Positions 1-8,193 of a stretch of 39,583 bases of DNA are shown here, piece after piece (the first letter of the stretch is position 1; each line of letters starts with the position of its first letter). The stretch comes from Arthrobacter sp. B2a2-09. Lineage in GTDB: Bacteria > Actinomycetota > Actinomycetes > Actinomycetales > Micrococcaceae. Under the pieces are notes generated by a model. The model saw nothing but the letters and a program-made list of their open reading frames with translations. It searched no databases and was not told where the DNA came from. The position numbers and the translations under genes were made by a program. The DNA lies in the NCBI RefSeq assembly GCF_027587375.1, contig NZ_JAMXIC010000035.1:1-39583 (forward strand), written 5' to 3'.

Positions 1-94
1 CGCCGGGAGCCCCTCCGGTCGCCGGGATCAACAACAAACAAACCACCCAGCTGTCACAAACAGCTTGATATATACCGAAAAAACGCACCAAAGG

Positions 95-110
95 TGAGCG
101 AGCATCGGAG
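95..110 (+). repeat. single degenerate copy of the GTGAGCGAG repeat
   Basis: GTGAGCGAGCATCGG matches the core of the repeat arrays at 3831-3894 and 11211-11296. It lies just downstream of the ABC-F stop codon, as the other copies lie beside gene ends. The rest of 1-165 shows no gene that I can support; it presumably belongs to the spacer of a gene outside the window. Confidence 0.45.
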
Positions 111-165
111 TTTGCCGCCGGGGCGCGGGCACCCGGCGTCGGGCACCGGGGGAGTTGGCTGGAAG

Positions 166-1848
166 TTACCGCGCCCGCTCTACCCGCGACTCGTCCCAGA
201 CGGGCTCGGCGGATTCATAGACCTTGCCGTCGGATCCGAAGACGAGGAAACGGTCGAAGGACTTCGCGAACCAGCGGTCGTGCGTGACGGCCAAGACCGT
301 CCCTTCGAACGCGTCGATGGCACGCTCCAAGGCTTCGCCCGAGTGCAGGTCCAGGTTGTCGGTGGGCTCGTCCAGGAGCAGAAGCGTGGCGCCGGACAGC
401 TGGAGGAGCAGGATCTGGAAGCGCGCTTGCTGCCCGCCCGAGAGCGACTCGTACTTCTGCTCGGCCGAGCCCACCAGCCCGTAGGAGTCGAGCGCGCCGG
501 AAGCAGCTTCGCGGCCCAGCCCGGAACGGTGTTCGTCGCCGCGGTGCAGGATGTCCAGGAGCATCCGGCCCAACAGATCCGGACGGGAATGGGTCTGCGC
601 GAAGAAGCCGGGACGGATCCTGGCACCCAGTTTGACGGTGCCTTCGTGCGGAACTTCGGCGATCTCGACGTCGGAAACGGGCAAGTGCTCGCGCTCCGGG
701 TCCGTGCCGCCGGCTGCCAGGAGCCGCAGGAAGTGGCTCTTGCCCGAGCCATTGGAACCGAGCACGCCCACGCGGTCCCCGAACCAGATCTCGGTGGAGA
801 ACGGCTTCATGAGGCCGGTGAGTTCAAGCTTTTCAGCCACCACGGCGCGTTTGGCCGTCCTGCCTCCCTTGAGGCGCATGTGCACGTTCTGCTCCAGCGG
901 CAGGGCTTCGGGCGGCCCGGCCTCCAGGAACTTGGCGAGTCGAGTCTGCGCAGCCTGGTACTTGTTGGCCATGTCCGAGCGGAATGCAGCCTTGGTCTTG
1001 TACATGATGACGAGTTCCTTGAGCTTCAGGTGCTCCTCGTCCCAGCGCTTGCGCAGTTCCTCGAAGCGCGCGTTGCGGTCAATACGCGCGTCCACATAGC
1101 TGCCGAAACCGCCGCCGTGCACCCAGGCGCCGGCACCGTTGATGCCGGGTTCAAGCGTCACGATGCGGCCCGCGGCGTTGTTGAGCAGCTCGCGGTCGTG
1201 GCTGATGAAGAAGACCGTCTTCTTGGACTCGTTGAGCTTGCTTTCGAGCCAACGCTTGCCGGGAACATCAAGATAGTTGTCCGGTTCGTCGAGGAGCAGC
1301 AGCTGATCCGGTCCGGAGAACAAGGCCTCAAGCACCAGCCGCTTCTGCTCGCCGCCCGAAAGGCTCGACGCCGGGCGGTGCTGCGCGCGGTCAAAGGGGA
1401 TGCCCAGCGCGGCCATGCAGACCTCGTCCCAGACGGTCTCGACGTCGTACCCTCCCGCGTCTCCCCAGTCCACGATCGCTTGGGCGTACTGCATTTGGGT
1501 GGGCTCGTCGTCGTGCTCCATCATGGCGAGCTCGGCGTCCTCGACCGCCTTGGCGGCCGCGGCGAGGGCCGGGGGCGCGGCTGAAACGAGAAGGTCGCGC
1601 ACGGTGGATTCATCGCGGACCTGGCCGACGAATTGGCGCATGATGCCCATGGTGCCGGAACGGCCCACCACTCCTTCGTCGGGGGTGAGATCGCCGGCGA
1701 TGATCTTGAACAGGGTGGTCTTTCCCGTTCCGTTTGGCCCGATCAGGGCTGTTTTGCTGCCGTCCGGGACCTTGAAGGTCACGCCGTTGAGCAGCTGGGT
1801 GCCGTCGGAGAGGAAGTAGTCGATGCCTGAAACGTCAATATGGGCCAC
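166..1848 (-). CDS. ABC-F family ATPase (duplicated ABC protein without membrane domain)
   Basis: 560 residues, GTG start. Two nucleotide-binding domains lie in tandem with no membrane segments, the ABC-F layout. Domain 1 has Walker A GPNGTGKT at 37-44, signature LSGGEQKR and Walker B LLLLDEPDNYLD. Domain 2 has GSNGSGKS, LSGGQQAR and LLLLDEPTDNLD. The domains are joined by a charged linker. ABC-F proteins bind the ribosome, as antibiotic-resistance factors that displace drugs from the peptidyl-transferase centre or as translation factors. Which type this is cannot be told from motifs. It follows the TetR gene by 33 nt on the same strand, with a flavin monooxygenase upstream, so a TetR-controlled resistance set is a reasonable inference. 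A long ORF on the opposite strand is a high-GC shadow. Confidence 0.93.
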   Translation of the reverse strand: MAHIDVSGIDYFLSDGTQLLNGVTFKVPDGSKTALIGPNGTGKTTLFKIIAGDLTPDEGVVGRSGTMGIMRQFVGQVRDESTVRDLLVSAAPPALAAAAKAVEDAELAMMEHDDEPTQMQYAQAIVDWGDAGGYDVETVWDEVCMAALGIPFDRAQHRPASSLSGGEQKRLVLEALFSGPDQLLLLDEPDNYLDVPGKRWLESKLNESKKTVFFISHDRELLNNAAGRIVTLEPGINGAGAWVHGGGFGSYVDARIDRNARFEELRKRWDEEHLKLKELVIMYKTKAAFRSDMANKYQAAQTRLAKFLEAGPPEALPLEQNVHMRLKGGRTAKRAVVAEKLELTGLMKPFSTEIWFGDRVGVLGSNGSGKSHFLRLLAAGGTDPEREHLPVSDVEIAEVPHEGTVKLGARIRPGFFAQTHSRPDLLGRMLLDILHRGDEHRSGLGREAASGALDSYGLVGSAEQKYESLSGGQQARFQILLLQLSGATLLLLDEPTDNLDLHSGEALERAIDAFEGTVLAVTHDRWFAKSFDRFLVFGSDGKVYESAEPVWDESRVERAR

Positions 1849-1881
1849 TGCCCAATCTTCCCACGGACCGCGGGGGACTCC

Positions 1882-2505
1882 TTAGTCGCCGGCCTTGCCC
1901 ATCCAAACCTGCCGTTCGCCGGCAACGGCACCTGTGAGATACCGCTGGATTGTTGGCCCCAGCGCTTGGACGACGACGGCGTGCGGCGCCGAGGCGATGG
2001 GCTCCAGTTTGATCAGGTAGCGGGTCAGGATGAGCCCGGAAAGCTGTGACGCCACCAGGTTTCCGCGCCACGACGCCTCTTCCGCGGGCATCCCAAGGCC
2101 AGCCAGAAGCGGGTTGATAGCGCGGTTGAGGATGAACTCGCGGACCAGCGCGGCACTCCACTCGTGCTGCATCGCCGTCCGCAGAACCGCGACGCCGGCC
2201 GACCCCGCGGGTGAGTCCCAAACGGTCAGGAAGCGCGTCACCAACCTCTCCCCGACGTCCTCCCGCGGCCCGCTAAGGACAGCCGAGATGTGATCCTTGG
2301 GGTCCACGGGTGACTCGAGCGCAGCCATGAACAGCTGTTCCTTGGTGCCGAAATGATGGTTGATCATGGATGGATCCACGCCAGCCTCGGCCGCGATGGC
2401 CCGGACTGTTGCGGCGTCATATCCTTTGCGGCCGAACTGCTCGCGTGCCGCCCGGAGAACCGCGTCCCGGCTGCTCACTTGTCCCGGGCGACGACCCCTG
2501 TTCAC
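1882..2505 (-). CDS. TetR/AcrR family transcriptional regulator
   Basis: 207 residues from a GTG whose last two bases begin the TGA of the upstream monooxygenase (GTGA, 4-nt overlap). This tight coupling is why I chose this start over the longer open frame up to 2607. The N-terminal helix-turn-helix is typical: AAREQFGRKGYDAATVRAIA, then AGVDPSMINHHFGTKEQL. The C-terminal part is an all-helical ligand-binding and dimerisation domain, with the HEWSA and REFILNR segments seen in TetR proteins of mycobacteria and relatives. It sits between the monooxygenase and the ABC-F ATPase on one strand and probably represses that transcription unit, including itself, in response to a small hydrophobic ligand. 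The ligand is unknown. Confidence 0.92.
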   Translation of the reverse strand: MNRGRRPGQVSSRDAVLRAAREQFGRKGYDAATVRAIAAEAGVDPSMINHHFGTKEQLFMAALESPVDPKDHISAVLSGPREDVGERLVTRFLTVWDSPAGSAGVAVLRTAMQHEWSAALVREFILNRAINPLLAGLGMPAEEASWRGNLVASQLSGLILTRYLIKLEPIASAPHAVVVQALGPTIQRYLTGAVAGERQVWMGKAGD

Positions 2506-3782
2506 ACCGGTTTCCGGATCACGGCGGCCTTCCGGCGCGCAAAGTCCGGGGCGTGCTCCGGCCGCGGCCCGAAGGCGATCATGAGGGCTGGAAGTTTCCC
2601 GAACCAAGGCAGGTGGCGGGCGACAAAGACCACCGGACTGGGCGGGCCCGCCAACTGGCCTTTCACTGCGGGGCCGAAGACCGCTTTCTGGATGAGGAGC
2701 TGCACATTCTGGATCACCACCGTGGGGAACCAGCGCCGCTTCTGCACCGAAGCGAGATCAGCCTCGCCCAGCGTGCCCTGAAGCAATGGGCGGGCAATGC
2801 GCTGGGCCGCGGCGACGGCGTCCTGGATGGCCAGGTTGATCCCCACACCGCCCGCGGGAGACATGGCGTGGGCGGCGTCTCCAATGAGGAGGAGACCTGG
2901 TTTGTGCCATGGCTTGATCCGGTTGAGCTTCACGTCGAGCAAATGGAGATCGTCCATGGACCTGATTTCGTCCACGCGGTCCGCCAGATCCGGGCGGATG
3001 CGGGCCACACGTGCACGGAAGCTCTCCACCCCTTCGGCGCGCATTTGCGGGTCCTTGCCCTTCTCCGCGATGTAGGCGATCTGGTAGAAGTCCTTGCGGG
3101 TCAGGCTGAGGAGCACATCGGCGCCGGAGAAGCGGGGCATGATCGAGGCCAACTGTTCCTGTTCGTCCGCGCGTCGGGAGAGCCTGAACCACCAGGTGTC
3201 GAACGGCACGGGGAACTCGTGGGGGACCAGGCCTGCCTTCTGCCGGAGCACGGAGCTGCGGCCGTCGCATGCCACCGTCAACGTCGCGCGCAATTCCCCC
3301 GTCCCGGTTTCCTCTCCCGACACCGCGTCCCGGGTGCGGTACGCCACCCCGGCGACCTTCTCGCCGTCGTCGTACAGCAGATCCGTGGCCTCGGTGTTCA
3401 TCCGGAGCGTGAATTGCGGCTCTTGTTGTGCGGCGTCCACCAGGAAGTTCAGGAGGTCCCACTGCGGAACCATGGCTACGTAATCGTAGGGTGGCTTGAG
3501 GCGATCGAAGTCGACCAGGGTCACTTCCGTGCCGCCCGTAGGGAGTTTGAAATTGCCGAGCTTGCTTTGGGGCAAGGCCCGGAATCCCTCGCCCAGCCCA
3601 AGCTCATCCAGGAGTCGGATGGTGGAGGCGTGGACGGTGTCGCCGCGGAAGTCGCGCAGGAAGTCGGCATGCTTTTCGAGGACGGTGACTTCGACGCCGG
3701 CCCGGGCCAGCAAGAGTCCGAGCATCACCCCAGCGGGTCCCCCGCCGGCGATAACGCACGTGGTGTTTTCAGGCTTGTTCAT
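2502..3782 (-). CDS. class A FAD-dependent monooxygenase (PHBH fold)
   Basis: 426 residues. The start is ATG at 3782, because GGGAG lies 5 nt upstream; an in-frame GTG two codons earlier has no ribosome site. The N-terminal Rossmann fold GGGPAGVMLGLLLARAG binds FAD. The middle DG motif ACDGRSSVLR and the late GD motif LLIGDAAHAMSPAGGVGINL are diagnostic of flavoprotein hydroxylases of the p-hydroxybenzoate hydroxylase group. These use NAD(P)H and O2 to hydroxylate aromatic or polyketide substrates; some inactivate antibiotics such as tetracyclines or rifamycins. Being followed by TetR (4-nt overlap) and ABC-F genes fits a xenobiotic response, but the substrate is not determined. The C-terminus (about 60 residues after the GD domain) is hydrophobic and basic. 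Confidence 0.92.
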   Translation of the reverse strand: MNKPENTTCVIAGGGPAGVMLGLLLARAGVEVTVLEKHADFLRDFRGDTVHASTIRLLDELGLGEGFRALPQSKLGNFKLPTGGTEVTLVDFDRLKPPYDYVAMVPQWDLLNFLVDAAQQEPQFTLRMNTEATDLLYDDGEKVAGVAYRTRDAVSGEETGTGELRATLTVACDGRSSVLRQKAGLVPHEFPVPFDTWWFRLSRRADEQEQLASIMPRFSGADVLLSLTRKDFYQIAYIAEKGKDPQMRAEGVESFRARVARIRPDLADRVDEIRSMDDLHLLDVKLNRIKPWHKPGLLLIGDAAHAMSPAGGVGINLAIQDAVAAAQRIARPLLQGTLGEADLASVQKRRWFPTVVIQNVQLLIQKAVFGPAVKGQLAGPPSPVVFVARHLPWFGKLPALMIAFGPRPEHAPDFARRKAAVIRKPV

Positions 3783-3830
3783 GGCCACTCCCGGAGTTGC
3801 ACCCGACCGGAAGTCGTGTCCAGAGGGCGC

Positions 3831-3894
3831 CCTTAACGGCGACCCTCGCTCACATATCGCGGCCTTAACGGCGACCCTCGCTCACGTATCGCGG
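3831..3894. repeat. tandem pair of 32-bp repeats (GTGAGCGAG family)
   Basis: Two directly adjacent 32-bp copies, 3831-3862 and 3863-3894, differ at one base (CACATATCGCGG against CACGTATCGCGG). The reverse complement contains ATATGTGAGCGAGGGTC, related to the array at 11211-11296, which has the same 32-bp period. The pair ends one base before the penicillin-binding protein stop codon and fills most of the spacer to the monooxygenase. Confidence 0.85.
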
Positions 3895-3895
3895 C

Positions 3896-5896
3896 TCAGC
3901 CGGCCGCGGTCAGGAACGATTTGAGCAACGGGCCGCTGGTTGTCGCACCGAGGCCGCCGTCTTCCACGAACACTGCCACTGCCAGATCTCCGTGCACTGC
4001 AACGATCCAGGCGTGCGTCTTGGGCGGGTTGTCATTTCCGAATTCGGCAGTCCCGGTCTTCGCGCCCACGGGCGCCCCCGGCACCGACGCGAGGAAACCG
4101 GCGTGGCCGGAGGTCACCACGGCCCTCATCATGTCGCCCAGCGCGGCTGCCTCCGCCGGGGTAACCGGCTTGTCGGACGCCGGCGCTGCGTCGGACGCTG
4201 CCGCGGCGGGGGACGCCGACGACGACGGCGAGCCGGACGCCGTCGGCGTGGCACCCGTGGAGGGTGAGACTGAGCCGGGGTTCAGGACGAGTTGCGGCGA
4301 CACGGGCGCGCCGTGGGCCACCGAGGCGGCCATGATGGCTGCGGCGAGCGGGGAAAGCAGCACTTTGCCCTGGCCGATCATCGAAGCTGCGTGCTCGGTG
4401 CCGTCAGCGTTTCCCGGCACGGATCCCAGGAAGGCGTCGGCCCCCAGCTTCGGGGCTTGGACTGCCAATCCCAGTGAAGTTGCCGCGGATTCGAGCTGGG
4501 CTTGGCTGACCTTGTCCCGGGAACTGATGAAGGCCGTGTTGCACGAATGCGCAAAAGCGTCCCGCAAAGCAACAGAGCCGAGCGACGACACCGGATAGCC
4601 TTCGGCGTTCTTGAAGGTCCGGCCATCCACCGTAATGGTCGGCGTGCATTCAACCTTGGAATCCGGCGTCATTCCGTTGCGGATCAAGGCGAGGGAATCG
4701 ACGATCTTGAACGTGGAGCCCGGCGCGTACTGGCCGAGCATTGCCGTGTTGTAGCCGTTGCTTCCGGGGCCGGAGGCCGCTGCGAGGACGGCGCCGGTGG
4801 AGGGGCGGATCGCCACAATTGCCGAGGCCGGGCCAATGCCAGTCAAGGTGTCTTCAGCGAGTTGCTGCAAGCGCGGATCCAGGGTGGTCTTCAGCGGATC
4901 GCCGGGTTTCGTGTCGGCGGCAAAAAGTACTCGGCGGGGATCCGGCTTGGCTGCCTTGATCTGGTCGTCGGTCATGCCTTGCGGCCGGGCCCTGATGGAG
5001 ACTCCATCTTGGCCACGGAGCTGGGTGTCGTATTGTTCCTCCAGGCCGCCGGTCCCGACGATGTCTCCCACTTTGAGGGAACCCCCGGCCTTTTGGATCT
5101 GTTCGGCGCTTGCCTCAGCCGCGGTACCCAACACGGCGCGCGCGAAGGTGCGTGTCGGTGCCAAAGGCAGGGAATCAGGAATGCCACGGGCGCCCGGAAT
5201 CGCAGCAATCTGCTGGTCCGTGATCGTCCGGCCGTCCTGACGCAGGGTGATGGCACTGACGAAGGCCTGTGGGCCGGATGCCTGGACCTGTTTCACGTAC
5301 GCGGCTTCGTCCACGCTGACCAGCTGCGCGAGCTTCGCCGCCGAAGCAGCAGGATCCGCGGATCCGATCGTGGTCTTGTCGATGCCGACGTAGACCACGG
5401 GACGGTAGCTGATCAGTTTGGCGTCCCCGGCTCCGAGGATTTCAGCTCTGGCCGGAGGAGTGACCGTTTTGTCCAGGACTTCGCCGTCCTTGAGGTCCGG
5501 CTCCAAGAGCGTTGTAGTCCACTGGACGGCCCATTTGTCGCCCGATTTCTTGAGCGCGGCCTGGGAAGTGTACTTCCACTCCGCAGTTCCGATCTTCCAC
5601 GTGAAGTTGAGCGGGACCGAGGCTTTGTCGCCGTCGAGCTTCACCGCGCCGCTTTCAACGGAAGGCTTGGCAGGATCGAGGGCCGCAAACACCGCCTTGA
5701 GCTGCTCGTTTGCCGCTGCGGCATCCTTGCCGTCAACGGCGAGCGATCCGACGTCGAGCGCTGCCAGAGACGACGCGAGCTGCTTGGCAGCGCCTTCCGC
5801 CCCGGCCCGGCCGTCATCACAAGCGGTCAGCGACCCAGCAATCATCAGGGCGGCAAGCCCCAGGACAATGTTCTTAGTTTTCCCCATTTGCGCCAT
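3896..5896 (-). CDS. lipoprotein class B penicillin-binding protein (DD-transpeptidase)
   Basis: 666 residues, ATG at 5896 with AAGG 4 nt upstream. The N-terminus is a lipoprotein signal: basic start, hydrophobic stretch at about 10-22, then lipobox LTAC with Cys26 as the lipidation site. An NTF2-like/MecA-N-type domain follows (about 30-150), then a dimerisation domain, then the transpeptidase domain with all three catalytic motifs: STFK (Ser394), SCN (451-453) and KTG (613-615). A Ser/Ala/Pro-rich insert (about 543-577) precedes the last motif. The arrangement matches the actinobacterial PBP-lipo group, such as Mycobacterium tuberculosis Rv2864c. It cross-links peptidoglycan outside the membrane and may have low beta-lactam affinity; that last point is inference. 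It is a single gene with 94 nt upstream to the response regulator on the same strand. Confidence 0.95.
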   Translation of the reverse strand: MAQMGKTKNIVLGLAALMIAGSLTACDDGRAGAEGAAKQLASSLAALDVGSLAVDGKDAAAANEQLKAVFAALDPAKPSVESGAVKLDGDKASVPLNFTWKIGTAEWKYTSQAALKKSGDKWAVQWTTTLLEPDLKDGEVLDKTVTPPARAEILGAGDAKLISYRPVVYVGIDKTTIGSADPAASAAKLAQLVSVDEAAYVKQVQASGPQAFVSAITLRQDGRTITDQQIAAIPGARGIPDSLPLAPTRTFARAVLGTAAEASAEQIQKAGGSLKVGDIVGTGGLEEQYDTQLRGQDGVSIRARPQGMTDDQIKAAKPDPRRVLFAADTKPGDPLKTTLDPRLQQLAEDTLTGIGPASAIVAIRPSTGAVLAAASGPGSNGYNTAMLGQYAPGSTFKIVDSLALIRNGMTPDSKVECTPTITVDGRTFKNAEGYPVSSLGSVALRDAFAHSCNTAFISSRDKVSQAQLESAATSLGLAVQAPKLGADAFLGSVPGNADGTEHAASMIGQGKVLLSPLAAAIMAASVAHGAPVSPQLVLNPGSVSPSTGATPTASGSPSSSASPAAAASDAAPASDKPVTPAEAAALGDMMRAVVTSGHAGFLASVPGAPVGAKTGTAEFGNDNPPKTHAWIVAVHGDLAVAVFVEDGGLGATTSGPLLKSFLTAAG

Positions 5897-5990
5897 TATG
5901 CCTTCTTGGGCCGACAGGAATGATCCAAATCACAGTACGTTGCGCTTTTGTGATGGTTCTGGAGCTCAAGAACCGGGCCGCGCGCGAACC

Positions 5991-6650
5991 CTACTGGCTC
6001 CGGATGATCCGGCGCTGGGTTGCCACCGCGATGGCCGCGGTCCGGTTGTCGACGCCCAGCTTGCCGTAGATGTGCACCAAATGGGTCTTGACTGTGGCCT
6101 CGGAGATAAAAAGTTGCTTCGCCATCGCACGGTTGCTCATGCCAGTGGCAAGGAGCTCCACGAGCTGGACTTCACGCGCACTCAGGGCGTGCACCGGATT
6201 ACGGATCCGGCCCATGAGCCGCGCGGCTACCTCGGGCGCAAGGGCCGTCTGACCCGCTGCCGCAGACAACACGGCCTGCCGGATTTGCTCAGGTGGCGCA
6301 TCTTTGAGCATGTATCCGCTCGCACCGGCTTCTACCGCGGCGAGGATGTCGGCGTCGTTATCGTACGTGGTCAGGATCAGGACCGGTGGTGGGGGAGTCC
6401 CGGCTTCACCGGCTTTGATCTTGCCGGTGGCGGTGACGCCGTCCATCCCCGAGCCCATTTGCAAGTCCATGAGAACCACGTCCACGGGTTCGCCGAGGGT
6501 ATGGAGTTTCGACAGTTCCGCCAATGCAGCGCCGCCATCGGACGCTTCGGCCACCACTTGGACTCCCTCGAAGTCGGCAAGCATGGCCCGGAGCCCCGCG
6601 CGGACCACGGGATGATCATCAACCAGCAAAACCCTGATGTTGTCGGTCAT
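5991..6650 (-). CDS. NarL/LuxR-type two-component response regulator
   Basis: 219 residues. The receiver domain has the acidic pair D11-D12 and phosphoacceptor D62 in VVLMDLQM, with the conserved Thr-Thr (LILTTYD) and Lys (GYMLKD). The C-terminal LuxR helix-turn-helix is clear: LSAREVQLVELLATGMSNRA, then ATVKTHLVHIYGKLGV. The gene overlaps the kinase stop codon by 4 nt (ATGA) and has GAGGAG just upstream, so both are made from one transcript. It probably binds the TCAACC/GGTTGA half-sites at 8061-8091 and controls the divergent permease/ATPase pair; that target is inference from position. Confidence 0.95.
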   Translation of the reverse strand: MTDNIRVLLVDDHPVVRAGLRAMLADFEGVQVVAEASDGGAALAELSKLHTLGEPVDVVLMDLQMGSGMDGVTATGKIKAGEAGTPPPPVLILTTYDNDADILAAVEAGASGYMLKDAPPEQIRQAVLSAAAGQTALAPEVAARLMGRIRNPVHALSAREVQLVELLATGMSNRAMAKQLFISEATVKTHLVHIYGKLGVDNRTAAIAVATQRRIIRSQ

Positions 6651-7999
6651 GGGGACTCCTCCAGAGCTGCGTTGCCAGTACCCAGCGGCAGCCGGATTGC
6701 CACCACGGTCCCCTCGCCGGGAGCCGACTCGACGTCGAGCGCTCCATTCAGGGCCGCAAGCCGCTCGCGCAGGCTTTTGAGCCCGACGCCGGTTCCGTCA
6801 CCGCGGGTTGCCGCGGCAGCGGCCGCTGCGGGATCGAAGCCCGCACCGTCGTCGAACACGTCCATGGTCACCTCGGCGTCCAAGAAGGACAGAGTGACGA
6901 CGGCGGTGCTCGCGTGCGCATGTGCCCACACGTTCGCCAGGGAAGACTGAGCGGCGCGCAACAAGGTGGTCTGGTAAGGGTTGGGCAGCGGCACCGGCGT
7001 GCCCTGGAGCTCGAAGCGGCAACGCAACGTAGCTCCGCGAGCGGCGGCCTCGGCCTCGGTCTTGATGCAGAGGCGCCGCAGGGTGTCTGCCAAGGTGGAC
7101 TCGTCCAGCTCCGGAGATCCTAGCCCGCGGACAAAATTGCGGGCCTCCGCAAGGTTGCTGGCTGCTGTCTCCCGGACGGTCCTGAGCCGATCGCGGGCCG
7201 CCACGTTGTCACCAGCGTCGAGGGCCTTTTCCGCCGAGCGCCCCATCAGGACGATGCTGGAGAATCCCTGCGCCAGGGTGTCGTGGATTTCGCGAGCCAG
7301 TCTTTCGCGCTCAGCCAGCACACCGGCGTCGTGCTGGCTGCGTGCAAGCTCGGCCCGGGTGCTTCGCAATTCCTCAGCGGCGAGGCGCTGGTTCTCTGCC
7401 TCGACGTAGAGCGCCCGATACGCCAGGCCGGTGACAACCGCGAAGGCTGCGCCGAAAACAGGCCCGAGGACCATGGGAAGTTGCAAGGCATCCGCCCCGG
7501 CGCCACGGTTATGGAACCACATCGCCGCGATCAGGAGTGCGGTGCTGGCAGCTATCGCGGGCAGGGCGAAGCGCCGCGGCAAGATATGCAGTTGCACGAA
7601 GAACAACGGGAAAGCTATCCACGCGAAATCCGGGCTGATGAGCATGAGTAGCAGCCACAGGAAACTCACGACGGCGAGCCACCAGCGCGCATATGGCTTC
7701 GGATCGAAACGCTCGGAATTGCCAGCGTGTCTCTTTTCGAGAACTGTTCCCAAGAGGTAGACAGCGGCCAGTAACAGCGCAAGACCGAGGCCTGTCCCGG
7801 TGGCGAAAGGCGACAGGCCCGCGATCGAAAGCCTGACGACTGCCACCAGTAGAAGCACCGCAAAACCGACGTGCAGGCTGACCCGAAGGACACGCAAAAT
7901 CACAGCGGAACCGCTGGGCTGCACGGTGGCGCCCGGCTGCTGCGGCAGCGCCGGCTGCGCAGGCTGCGCGTTGGCTTGCGGCGAATCGTCTCCCTGCAT
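6647..7999 (-). CDS. membrane sensor histidine kinase (HisKA_3 / NarX-DesK type)
   Basis: 450 residues from the ATG at 7999. The open frame continues to 8131, but that stretch would cross the intergenic operator region and has no better ribosome site; the start remains uncertain. A Pro/Gln/Ala-rich cytoplasmic tail is followed by about six membrane segments (roughly 33-60, 67-86, 105-122, 125-140, 143-162, 175-198) with short loops, so it probably senses the membrane or a membrane-bound signal. Then come a coiled-coil, the H-box REIHDTLAQGFSSIVLMG with phosphorylated His239, and the ATPase domain (DDGAGFDP, GVGLKSLRERL). It phosphorylates the downstream response regulator. The pairing with an ABC transporter resembles antimicrobial-peptide or envelope-stress modules of Gram-positive bacteria. 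Confidence 0.93.
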   Translation of the reverse strand: MQGDDSPQANAQPAQPALPQQPGATVQPSGSAVILRVLRVSLHVGFAVLLLVAVVRLSIAGLSPFATGTGLGLALLLAAVYLLGTVLEKRHAGNSERFDPKPYARWWLAVVSFLWLLLMLISPDFAWIAFPLFFVQLHILPRRFALPAIAASTALLIAAMWFHNRGAGADALQLPMVLGPVFGAAFAVVTGLAYRALYVEAENQRLAAEELRSTRAELARSQHDAGVLAERERLAREIHDTLAQGFSSIVLMGRSAEKALDAGDNVAARDRLRTVRETAASNLAEARNFVRGLGSPELDESTLADTLRRLCIKTEAEAAARGATLRCRFELQGTPVPLPNPYQTTLLRAAQSSLANVWAHAHASTAVVTLSFLDAEVTMDVFDDGAGFDPAAAAAAATRGDGTGVGLKSLRERLAALNGALDVESAPGEGTVVAIRLPLGTGNAALEESP

Positions 8000-8060
8000 G
8001 CCCTCCAGCGTAGCCTCGCTGGCCGACACTTTTACCCGGATTCCGCCGCGTTCCGGCCCA

Positions 8061-8091
8061 ATCAACCAAACGGTTGATCCGCGGGTCAACC
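8061..8091. promoter_or_regulatory. candidate operator: alternating TCAACC / GGTTGA half-sites
   Basis: ATCAACC-4 nt-GGTTGAT (8061-8078) is a perfect 7-bp inverted repeat. GGTTGA-8 nt-TCAACC (8072-8091) is a second one sharing the middle half-site. The block lies between the divergent kinase/regulator operon and the permease/ATPase operon, so a dimeric regulator, most simply the neighbouring LuxR-type protein, could act on both. Confidence 0.6.
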
Positions 8092-8193
8092 AAGACGATC
8101 GGATGAGTCCATCCACTTCCCGACGCGTCAAGGGCCCTCTGCCCGGAGAGTTGAAACAGGACCAGAAGATCGCCTCCGAACAAAAGGAATTCC

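Noticed and set aside
94..1584. 496-codon plus-strand ORF opposite the ABC-F gene
   Set aside because: It mirrors a clear ABC-F protein; the translation has no recognisable domain and arises from high GC at third positions of the real gene.
2370..3836. 488-codon plus-strand ORF opposite the monooxygenase and part of tetR
   Set aside because: Antisense shadow; no ribosome site or family features.
5594..5610. parS-like TTCCACGTGAAG inside the PBP gene
   Set aside because: Only the CACGTGAA centre fits; several arm bases differ, and codon choice explains it.
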